The position numbers were made by a program, and so were the translations under genes. Of a stretch of DNA of 21,753 nucleotides, positions 1 to 4,605 are shown piece after piece. Under the pieces are notes generated by a model, which was not told the DNA's origin, ran no database searches, and worked only from the letters and a program-made list of their open reading frames with translations. This DNA comes from a virus, in the IMG/VR virus record IMGVR_UViG_3300025132_000360, positions 1 through 21,753 of that record; one strand, 5' to 3'. Positions within the stretch are counted from its first letter, which is position 1. Every line of letters begins with the position of its first letter.

Positions 1-1
1 A

Positions 2-1381
2 TCAAGTCCAACCCGCTGCCGCAACCCTTTTGACTTGCCTTTTCTGTAAAGTATATGCTGCATCACTCGCGTGATTAATATGCAGCATAAGATACTGTAG
101 CGCTTCTGCAACATGTGAATGTTTATTTTTCTCTATGTTGCCATTCTTTTTGTGGAATCTATATCCTCCCATCATTGCTGCTTTAAGCTGTGTACATTTT
201 GGATCAAGTAGAAAAGCTGCATCGCCGTCTACCTGACGCATCAAGTAATCATCAACAGAAGACAAACGTGCTGACACGCTATTTGTCTTGGCTGGCATAA
301 CACGCAGACCTTCTGCTTTAATAATATCTACTGCTGATCGTTCATCAGTTTGTGCACGTTGGATACCTGCTGGATCACAGATAACCATAACAGGTGCTCC
401 AGTAAACCGTTCAAAGATTAATGGTTTGAGTATGGTGCGGACGAAACGCTGTATACCCATATCGAAACTAACAGCTTCATCGAGGATCAACGTCCGTCCG
501 CGAGGATCTTGTTGCCCTATTACTGCCGCTGGTGTCAAGCCTAAATCCATACCAATTACGATTGGACGTACACCATTTATGATTGGACGTAGGGTTTGCG
601 CCGCAATATGGTAGTCTGGTCTAAAATATTTATACACAGGTTGTCCCGCAGAACTTAACCCATATTCTCCATCTACATAAACTCGAATGTATTCTTCTGA
701 CCTACCTTGAGTATCATAATAACCTTCAGGTAAATTTTCTATGTTTTCTGCTAACGGACTACGACCTGATGGTTGTTTAAATACTTTCCATCCGTTGTCA
801 TTAGGACTAACTCCATCTTTAGAATCAAGTCCTTCCATTTGATAATACCACCAAGTATCCATAGTCGGAGGGTTAGTGTCACCCCACATACCAAACCATG
901 ATGGCCCACCATCTTTAGAAGATGGAAAACGACCAATACGTTTTGACATCGCGTCCATAATATCTGGGTGAATATCTCTACACTCGTTAAACCATGCGAA
1001 TGTTAATTCAAGTGAGTTCAAGTTTGCAACATCGTCAGCATCATCAAGTGCACGAAACATAATCTCACACTCAACATCACCAACTTTAAAGAAAAAAGTT
1101 TTTGTAGTACGCATAAAGTTTCCACACACTCCTGTTGGAAACCAATCTAAAAAAGTTTTGATTGTCGTATCCTGCAACTGACGTGCAGTTTCACGGACAA
1201 TAGCTACTCGTGATTTACGAATACCTTGTTTGTTAGGAGCCTGTTGTGATGCTCGACGTATTACTTCAAAACAACTGGCTACTGATTTACCCGAACCAAC
1301 AGGCCCCATGAGTACACGCATCTTTGCATCAGATGCCATAAATTCTTTACACGTCTTTGTAGGGGTGTAATCAATATCCAT
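2..1381 (-). CDS. terL: Terminase large subunit (DNA packaging ATPase/nuclease)
   Basis: The 459-residue protein is complete, with its TGA stop at the extreme left edge. It is the packaging motor that pumps DNA into the procapsid and cuts the concatemer. Visible motifs are Walker A GPVGSGKS (residues 26-33), a Walker B-like stretch ending in FNE (E133), and a C-terminal RNase H-like nuclease: D279 in VIGMDLG, D336 in VICDPAG and HSHVAEALQY near 422-430. The length is normal for phage large terminases. The ATG overlaps the stop codon of the 36-residue membrane protein upstream by one base (TAATG), so translation is probably coupled. It is the last gene of this leftward unit inside the window; portal and head genes would be expected beyond the edge. 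The identification is firm; the packaging type (cos or headful) cannot be told from the sequence. Confidence 0.95.
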   Translation of the reverse strand: MDIDYTPTKTCKEFMASDAKMRVLMGPVGSGKSVASCFEVIRRASQQAPNKQGIRKSRVAIVRETARQLQDTTIKTFLDWFPTGVCGNFMRTTKTFFFKVGDVECEIMFRALDDADDVANLNSLELTFAWFNECRDIHPDIMDAMSKRIGRFPSSKDGGPSWFGMWGDTNPPTMDTWWYYQMEGLDSKDGVSPNDNGWKVFKQPSGRSPLAENIENLPEGYYDTQGRSEEYIRVYVDGEYGLSSAGQPVYKYFRPDYHIAAQTLRPIINGVRPIVIGMDLGLTPAAVIGQQDPRGRTLILDEAVSFDMGIQRFVRTILKPLIFERFTGAPVMVICDPAGIQRAQTDERSAVDIIKAEGLRVMPAKTNSVSARLSSVDDYLMRQVDGDAAFLLDPKCTQLKAAMMGGYRFHKKNGNIEKNKHSHVAEALQYLMLHINHASDAAYTLQKRQVKRVAAAGWT

Positions 1382-1491
1382 TAGAAAATAACCGCGCCAA
1401 GAATGAAACTAACAATACAAGCAATGATAGGTTTCTTATGATACCTTACTCGTCTCGTCCACTCCCGAGGCGTATGACCAAATACAATCAT
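1381..1491 (-). CDS. Small single-pass membrane protein between terS and terL
   Basis: A 36-residue ORF fills the gap upstream of terL. It begins MIVFGHTPREW, has a basic stretch (RRVRYHKK) and ends in one hydrophobic segment, about residues 21-36 (PIIACIVSFILGAVIF). A strong Shine-Dalgarno (AAGGAGGAAGC then ATG) supports the start. The start overlaps the upstream stop as ATGA, and its own stop overlaps the terL ATG, so it lies in a tightly coupled chain. The positively charged N-terminus suggests it stays in the cytoplasm. In T7, lysis genes (Rz/Rz1) lie between terS and terL, so a holin-like or other lysis accessory role is possible, but nothing in the sequence proves it. The gene itself is well supported by its ribosome site and spacing. 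Confidence 0.75.
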   Translation of the reverse strand: MIVFGHTPREWTRRVRYHKKPIIACIVSFILGAVIF

Positions 1492-1679
1492 GCTTCCTCC
1501 TTTTCTATCAGTATAACTATATACTGTGTTGGTATATGTTTTCTTTTCAGAATTTTAGTTCTGTATGATATACCTAGTTTTACTAATTTGTAAGTGAAAC
1601 TATCATAGTCTGAGATAGTGTCAAACGATGTTGACTTACTACCTTCGTATGAATCTGTAAAATTTTTAAGAACTTCCAA
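1488..1679 (-). CDS. Hypothetical small protein downstream of terS, start uncertain
   Basis: An open frame follows the terS stop and ends in TGA overlapping the next ATG (ATGA). The part beyond terS encodes about 60 residues, with a plausible mixed helix/strand pattern and a hydrophobic C-terminal strand (TQYIVILIEKEEA). There is no ATG in this portion. The start given here is a TTG (1679-1677) just before the terS stop, with no clear Shine-Dalgarno. The frame stays open upstream within terS to about 1811, but that stretch reads like a shadow of terS. Options are a TTG start by translational coupling to terS, or a +1 frameshift extending terS. Function is unknown. Coding nature is supported by the clean overlap with the following gene and by the absence of any other content. 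Confidence 0.55.
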   Translation of the reverse strand: MEVLKNFTDSYEGSKSTSFDTISDYDSFTYKLVKLGISYRTKILKRKHIPTQYIVILIEKEEA

Positions 1680-2142
1680 TCGCTGTTGTATCTTCAACTG
1701 CTTCAGCGTCGATAACAGTTGCTGGATGTTCTTGTCCTCCGAGATTGATTGTGATCTTAACTCCTCCACCTGCACCCTCCGTTGTAACGTCACCCTTAGG
1801 TTCAAGCCCACCCCACTTAACTGTGGATTTAATAAGGTCAGCTTTAACCGCAGCCGAAGTGTCTGGACTGTGGATTAAACTCCAAGAGGTTGTTAGTAGT
1901 TCTTCTGCTTGAGCACGAGCTTTCAGTTTGAAAGTCATGCCTTTCTCTTTAATCTCATCTCTATAAGAAGTTACCTTCTTAAGAAATATAGGATCTTTAT
2001 TAAACACAAGTATATCTTCGGCAGTAATATTATGCCGATCTTTTACTTCGTCTAAAGTCTCCCCGCTGCCTTCTAACATAAGTGCTGTATCAAAAGCAAA
2101 ACGGTCAGACCACTTTGTGTGTTTCAAAGGTATCGTGTCCAT
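1666..2142 (-). CDS. terS: Putative terminase small subunit
   Basis: The 158-residue protein sits first in the leftward unit, two genes upstream of terL. Its N-terminal half carries a helix-turn-helix-like stretch (about residues 28-50: EGSGETLDEVKDRHNITAEDILVFNKD) followed by a helical segment (FLKKVTSYRDEIKEKGMTFKLKARAQAEELL). The C-terminal part is an acidic, Gly-rich tail. This matches small terminases, which recognise the packaging site and feed DNA to TerL. The assignment relies on position and architecture rather than a diagnostic motif. The ATG has no Shine-Dalgarno. A strong promoter lies only a few bases upstream (2151-2178), so the message may be leaderless. An internal start at the Met of MLEGSG also lacks a ribosome site. 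Confidence 0.75.
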   Translation of the reverse strand: MDTIPLKHTKWSDRFAFDTALMLEGSGETLDEVKDRHNITAEDILVFNKDPIFLKKVTSYRDEIKEKGMTFKLKARAQAEELLTTSWSLIHSPDTSAAVKADLIKSTVKWGGLEPKGDVTTEGAGGGVKITINLGGQEHPATVIDAEAVEDTTAIGSS

Positions 2143-2335
2143 AATTAAACATTATGCCTAAAATTACCGAGCTGTCAAGCGCAAGTGAAACTTTACACTT
2201 GGATTTTTTGGGTCTTGTTATGTGAGGTTTACTTATATGGGGGGGAGGGGTCAATCGCGTGTCCATGTCCCCCCCTGCCATTTAATTTAATGGTTAAAAT
2301 ATCTATAACCTAAAACCCTAGTAAATAGCCCATAC
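2143..2335. other. Intergenic region between divergent units, with G7/C7 dyad
   Basis: No gene is seen here. The stretch holds the leftward terS promoter and a strongly biased segment: G7-A-G4 at 2239-2250 and C7 at 2269-2275, which can pair as a 7-bp GC stem with a loop of over 20 bases. AT-rich sequence follows, including one TATCTA (2300-2305) of the type repeated at 3134-3473. Positions just upstream of terS often carry packaging signals in phages, so a cos/pac role is possible but unproven. The dyad might also insulate the divergent units. Confidence 0.5.
2151..2178 (-). promoter_or_regulatory. Sigma70-like promoter for terS-terL
   Basis: On the minus strand TTGACA (2178-2173), a 16-base spacer and CATAAT (2156-2151) form a near-consensus promoter (6/6 and 5/6 matches). 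The expected transcription start, 6-7 bases beyond the -10, falls at about 2144-2145, only two or three bases before the terS ATG at 2142. The leader would be almost absent, which fits the lack of a Shine-Dalgarno. It points away from promoter P1 at 2336. Confidence 0.7.
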
Positions 2336-2364
2336 TTGACATTTATGTAAATTTAGCCCATAGT
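2326..2364 (+). promoter_or_regulatory. Early promoter P1 with flanking direct repeats
   Basis: TTGACA (2336-2341), a 17-base spacer and CATAGT (2359-2364, 4/6 to TATAAT) form a good sigma70 promoter. The 9-mer TAGCCCATA occurs at 2326-2334, just upstream of the -35, and again 28 bp on at 2354-2362, overlapping the -10. That is the geometry of a pair of operator sites on one face spacing. The predicted start is near 2371. It would drive the two genes at 2436 and 2784, ending at the terminator at 2974. Confidence 0.7.
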
Positions 2365-2370
2365 TAAACC

Positions 2371-2415
2371 ATCAACACAACGTTGATACTCGAACACTCT
2401 CCGAGATTAGAGAGT
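2371..2415 (+). promoter_or_regulatory. Two 5' leader hairpins before the first early gene
   Basis: ATCAAC (2371-2376) pairs with GTTGAT (2382-2387), and ACTCTC (2396-2401) pairs with GAGAGT (2410-2415). Both stems are perfect 6-mers. The first would sit at the very 5' end of the P1 transcript, as in messages protected from 5'-end decay. The Shine-Dalgarno CTGGAGGT follows, outside both stems. Confidence 0.5.
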
Positions 2416-2435
2416 ACAAACTGGAGGTATCTACT

Positions 2436-2729
2436 ATGAGTAGAATCTTTGAAGGTAATGTTAGCTTAGTTGCTAACACCAAGGGTGAGATTGCCCTGAA
2501 GCGCGACCTAAACGGTGCTTGGAATTCAACTAACGCTAAGGAACTATATGCTAAGGCTATGGAACTTAGTAAGGCGAAGAAAATGCCACTACATAAGTGG
2601 AGTTTCTTCAAGGCTGACGGTGGAACTGATGTTCTACTAATGGCTGACAGATACGGTAATCCTAGAATTACCATTCTGCCACCTAAGGCCGAGGGCGCAA
2701 CGAAGTCCAAAGTGACTAAGTTAGCCTAA
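2436..2729 (+). CDS. Early protein, paralogue A of a duplicated small family
   Basis: This 97-residue soluble protein of unknown function is the first rightward gene. It starts MSRIFEGNVSLVANTKG and ends TKSKVTKLA. A second copy of the family lies at 3610. The two share the EGNVS start, an LLxxxRxGxP core (residues 67-76 here: LLMADRYGNP) and the TKSKV-KLA end, with about one third identity by eye. A strong ribosome site (CTGGAGGT, 2421-2428) and a good promoter 70 bases upstream suggest high early expression. The next gene is separated by a GC-rich UUCG hairpin. It is a small basic protein, which fits a host-takeover or DNA/RNA-associated role, but no motif demonstrates this. Confidence 0.85.
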   Translation: MSRIFEGNVSLVANTKGEIALKRDLNGAWNSTNAKELYAKAMELSKAKKMPLHKWSFFKADGGTDVLLMADRYGNPRITILPPKAEGATKSKVTKLA

Positions 2730-2738
2730 CTTCAACCC

Positions 2739-2763
2739 GAGTGTGGGGCTTCGGCCCCCACTC
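2739..2763 (+). terminator. Stable UUCG-capped hairpin without a U-tract
   Basis: GAGTGTGGGGC, a TTCG loop and GCCCCCACTC form a 10-bp GC-rich stem with one bulged T. No run of T follows (ACAACAAAC), so it is not a classical intrinsic terminator. It lies between two cotranscribed genes and may act as a 3' stabiliser, processing or pause element that sets relative expression. Confidence 0.6.
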
Positions 2764-2783
2764 ACAACAAACTGGAGACAATT

Positions 2784-2966
2784 ATGTCAATGAAAGATTG
2801 TAAAAGAGAGTACCGAGTGGATTGGATTGAATATGGAAACCTTTTCTCTAGATGGTACTACAAGGAAGCTGACGCCAAGAACCTAGCATTCAAGCTGAAG
2901 CATGACACAGAGATCGAAGCAGACAATGTAACAGTCTCATACAACCCAGCTAGGAAATCACAATAA
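2784..2966 (+). CDS. Hypothetical small protein
   Basis: The gene encodes 60 residues (MSMKDCKREYRVDWIEYGNLF and onward) with many charged and aromatic residues and no membrane segment. Its start is supported by CTGGAGA at 2773-2779, similar to the ribosome site of its neighbour. It lies between the UUCG hairpin and a strong terminator, so it is the last gene of the P1 transcript. The spacing of charged residues suggests one strand-rich and one helical segment (about 25-40). No family is recognised. Position immediately behind the early promoter makes an early accessory role likely. Confidence 0.7.
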   Translation: MSMKDCKREYRVDWIEYGNLFSRWYYKEADAKNLAFKLKHDTEIEADNVTVSYNPARKSQ

Positions 2967-2973
2967 GAAGAAC

Positions 2974-3006
2974 GGAGGGAGCCTAACAAGCTCTCTCCTT
3001 TTTTTT
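2974..3006 (+). terminator. Strong rho-independent terminator
   Basis: GGAGGGAGC (2974-2982) pairs with GCTCTCTCC (2990-2998) around a 7-base loop, with one G-U pair, and is followed by eight T (2999-3006). It closes the two-gene early unit from P1. Confidence 0.9.
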
Positions 3007-3133
3007 GTCTTTTATTTTTAATAATATATATCCCATACGTCGGGGGGTTTCGGCACGCCTTTATCTTAGATTAAACGTCAAGTTTAAACTTTAGTTTACA
3101 GGTTGTAGCACATTTGGTGTAAAGTTATACATC

Positions 3134-3184
3134 TATCTAGTATCTAAAAGCATACTTGACACAACATATTGAGTTTTAGATAGC
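3134..3184 (+). promoter_or_regulatory. Promoter-like element P2 framed by an inverted repeat
   Basis: The 11-mer CATACTTGACA (3151-3161) is identical to that of P1 (2331-2341). The -10 at a 17-base spacer (GATAGC, 3179-3184) matches only 3/6. TATCTAAAA (3141-3149) and TTTTAGATA (3174-3182) form a perfect 9-bp dyad that brackets the -35 and covers the -10 zone, as expected for an operator. Promoter activity is uncertain; the dyad is plain. Confidence 0.5.
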
Positions 3185-3254
3185 GAAAGTTTACAACAGG
3201 ATGTCCAAATGGCCTTGGTTTACAGGGGTTTACACCATATACGCAGGAGAATAC

Positions 3255-3278
3255 TATCTAAACTATCTAAATTATCTA
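3255..3278. repeat. Three TATCTA iterons at 9-bp period
   Basis: TATCTA occurs at 3255, 3264 and 3273, exactly 9 bp apart, within units TATCTAAAC, TATCTAAAT and TATCTATTA. A two-copy reverse-strand version at the same period (TTAGATACT twice, 3362-3379) lies about 90 bp downstream, so the clusters face each other. Confidence 0.8.
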
Positions 3279-3361
3279 TTAAATTTACATACATCACTCT
3301 CCAAATCTAAATCTAGGGTAATATAAAGGAATTCGCGTAGCCAAGGATTATCTTCTAAAAC

Positions 3362-3379
3362 TTAGATACTTTAGATACT
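3362..3379. repeat. Two tandem TTAGATACT units (reverse-oriented iterons)
   Basis: TTAGATACT is repeated perfectly in tandem at 9-bp period. It is the reverse complement of the TATCTA(A) unit at 3255-3278, giving a head-to-head arrangement of iteron clusters. Confidence 0.8.
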
Positions 3380-3511
3380 TCCTCTCAACACGTTGATATA
3401 CAATAGAAACTCTTATCTAATACCTGATATAAACCACAACATACACACAGATAGTGCCACCTACCAGTAGATAACTAGTAGTTTAAACTTGTCGCTTTCT
3501 CTGTGTACCGG

Positions 3512-3547
3512 GCCAAACTTGACAAACCGACCTCGCCGAGCCAAACT
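3512..3547 (+). promoter_or_regulatory. Promoter-like element P3 with flanking direct repeats
   Basis: TTGACA (3519-3524) lies upstream of the second paralogue. GCCAAACT occurs at 3512-3519, running into the -35, and again exactly 28 bp on at 3540-3547. The second copy covers the -10 position (CAAACT at a 17-base spacer, 3/6). P1 has the same 28-bp direct-repeat layout with a different repeat word. The -10 is poor, so an activator may be needed, or the true start may be elsewhere. Confidence 0.45.
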
Positions 3548-3609
3548 GGGTTTGTCTTTCGGGGTTTTCCCTTAAGGCGATTTTATCAACCATTTAACTG
3601 GAGGTCAAT

Positions 3610-3900
3610 ATGGCTAAAATATACGAAGGTAATGTATCTATCTTTAAGAATACTAAGAACAAGATTGTTGTGAAAGCAGATCCTGAAGGTCAGTATAATG
3701 CTGATTCAGTTGATGCTCTTTCCAAGACAATGACTGAGCTTGGTACTAAGTTGAAGGCTGAAGTAAACTTCTTCATTCCTGAAACTAACACTGGTGACTT
3801 GAAAGCAATGTTACTAGTGAATCGTTGGGGTGCTCCTTATGTAGCATTCTTACCAACATCTACAACCGGAACTAAGAGCAAGGTTGAGAAGCTTGCTTAA
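3610..3900 (+). CDS. Early protein, paralogue B of a duplicated small family
   Basis: This 96-residue soluble protein is clearly related to the gene at 2436. Shared elements are MxxI(F/Y)EGNVS at the N-terminus, NTK at about 14-16, a core reading LLVNRWGAP (about 69-77) and TKSKVEKLA at the C-terminus. Its ribosome site is CTGGAGGT (3598-3605), the same word as for paralogue A. It follows the repeat-rich control region and is followed by a hairpin terminator, so it may be expressed as a nearly monocistronic message with read-through into the next genes. Function is unknown. The two copies differ in codon choice and in the middle of the protein, so the duplication is old. Confidence 0.85.
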   Translation: MAKIYEGNVSIFKNTKNKIVVKADPEGQYNADSVDALSKTMTELGTKLKAEVNFFIPETNTGDLKAMLLVNRWGAPYVAFLPTSTTGTKSKVEKLA

Positions 3901-3909
3901 TCATAATCA

Positions 3910-3940
3910 GGGAGAGTGGTGTATTACTGCTCTCCCTTTT
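3910..3940 (+). terminator. Rho-independent terminator, probably leaky
   Basis: GGGAGAG (3910-3916) pairs perfectly with CTCTCCC (3930-3936) around a 13-base loop, followed by TTTT. The short U-tract and the lack of an obvious promoter between here and 3973 suggest partial termination with read-through into the downstream operon. Confidence 0.75.
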
Positions 3941-3972
3941 CGTGTTCCATTAATCAATTCAAGGAGGTTTAT

Positions 3973-4173
3973 ATGTCTCAATGTGTACTTTGTAATGCAG
4001 ATATACATGACAAACGTGTAAGTTTAGGATACACTACTTGCATGATTTGTGGTGACAAGGAAGCTCAAAAGGTAGTGCATACTGTGCTACCAATGCACAA
4101 ATCTAACTACATGTTAGTGACCAATCGTAAGGATTTGATTGGTTTTAATACCAAAGGAGGATTAGTAAAATGA
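3973..4173 (+). CDS. Small zinc-finger-like protein
   Basis: The 66-residue product starts at the ATG preceded by AAGGAGGT (3961-3968). An earlier in-frame start at 3916 lies inside the terminator stem and is unlikely. Two CxxC knuckles (CVLC at about residues 4-7 and CMIC at about 23-26) look like a treble-clef or zinc-ribbon metal site. The rest has no recognised motif. Its stop overlaps the next ATG (ATGA), making it the first gene of a chain of four tiny genes before the AAA+ ATPase. Such short Cys4 proteins in phage early regions often bind host factors or nucleic acid, but here that is inference only. Confidence 0.8.
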   Translation: MSQCVLCNADIHDKRVSLGYTTCMICGDKEAQKVVHTVLPMHKSNYMLVTNRKDLIGFNTKGGLVK

Positions 4174-4253
4174 AGTATTGGATAATATATGGAATTGTTG
4201 CAGGAGGTATCGGTGGTTTACTGTATTCCTTTGCACAATCGGTAGGACTATGA
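4170..4253 (+). CDS. 27-residue membrane peptide
   Basis: This very short ORF (MKYWIIYGIVAGGIGGLLYS and on) is almost entirely one hydrophobic, glycine-rich transmembrane helix. The start has a good ribosome site (AAAGGAGG, 4153-4160) and overlaps the previous stop by ATGA. Its stop overlaps the next ATG. These signals, rather than its length, make it credible. Function is unknown; small membrane peptides may alter host membrane physiology or assist lysis. Confidence 0.6.
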   Translation: MKYWIIYGIVAGGIGGLLYSFAQSVGL

Positions 4254-4429
4254 TGTACAAAAGTTTACAGTACATTGGTGCTACCATCTTAATCGTTGCA
4301 TTCAGTCTGTTAATAATGTTCACCCTAATCAATTTCATGCTCGGTTGTGAGACATGGGATGAACAGTATTGGACTGCATGGAACTCTTGTTTAACACCAA
4401 CCGAGTTCATTGGAGTATTTCTACCATGA
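4250..4429 (+). CDS. Small membrane protein with Cys/Trp-rich tail
   Basis: The gene encodes 59 residues starting at a doubled ATG (4250 and 4253), overlapping the stop of the preceding peptide. Residues about 9-31 form one transmembrane helix. The remainder (GCETWDEQYWTAWNSC) is acidic and aromatic, with two cysteines 15 residues apart that could form a disulphide if periplasmic. The basic N-terminus (MMYKS) suggests N-in, C-out orientation, which would put the cysteines in the periplasm. The ribosome site is weak (TAGGA), so expression probably depends on coupling. No family is recognised. Confidence 0.7.
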   Translation: MMYKSLQYIGATILIVAFSLLIMFTLINFMLGCETWDEQYWTAWNSCLTPTEFIGVFLP

Positions 4430-4605
4430 CAAAAACTGCACTGAAACTTTTCATGCTTAAGCATTCGAAAGGTGGAGCAATAGTGAAGGATGATGAGGGC
4501 AATCCATTAACCTTCCACGACAAGATGATTGCCAAAGCTAGTAGGGTAGGTAAACAAGTTGTTACCTATGGCCCTGACCATCGTAAATACAAAGGAGGTA
4601 AATGA
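4426..4605 (+). CDS. Hypothetical small basic protein
   Basis: This 59-residue lysine-rich protein (MTKTALKLFMLKHSKGGAIV and on) starts at an ATG overlapping the previous TGA. GGAG lies 10 bases upstream. An upstream in-frame extension to 4369 lies within the preceding gene and lacks a ribosome site. It contains the strand-turn pattern KDDEGNPLTFHDK and a basic end (GPDHRKYKGGK). Its stop overlaps the ATG of the AAA+ ATPase gene, so the two are translationally coupled. No family is recognised. Confidence 0.75.
   Translation: MTKTALKLFMLKHSKGGAIVKDDEGNPLTFHDKMIAKASRVGKQVVTYGPDHRKYKGGK

Larger units (their letters stand above)
3007..3609. other. Noncoding control region rich in short repeats (candidate operator array or origin)
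   Basis: No convincing gene is present in about 600 bases. Instead there are ten copies of TATCTA/TAGATA (forward at 3134, 3141, 3255, 3264, 3273, 3414; reverse at 3177, 3363, 3372, 3468). There are four GTTTACA (3094, 3189, 3218, 3228) and two AGTTTAAACTT (3080-3090 within a 12-bp palindrome, and 3480-3490). There are also two TTGACA elements (3156, 3519). A short palindrome, TCAACACGTTGA (3385-3396), resembles the P1 leader hairpin. Clusters of iterated sites in an AT-rich gap are typical of phage replication origins or repressor operator regions; which applies here cannot be told from sequence alone. Confidence 0.65.

Noticed and set aside
288-614. Plus-strand open frame of about 108 residues
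   Set aside because: It lies antisense within terL and has no ribosome site or recognisable protein pattern.
1381-1491. Rz1-like spanin lipoprotein, because of IIAC before a hydrophobic stretch
   Set aside because: There is no hydrophobic signal segment ahead of the Cys, and the hydrophobic part follows it, so a lipobox reading does not fit.
1618-1878. Plus-strand open frame antisense to terS
   Set aside because: It lacks a ribosome site and overlaps a better-supported gene on the other strand.
2372-2710. Minus-strand open frame over the first early gene
   Set aside because: It is antisense to a gene with a strong ribosome site, a promoter and a clear paralogue.
3007-3609. CRISPR array, because of repeated short words
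   Set aside because: The repeats are 6-9 bases, lie in both orientations and have no uniform spacers.
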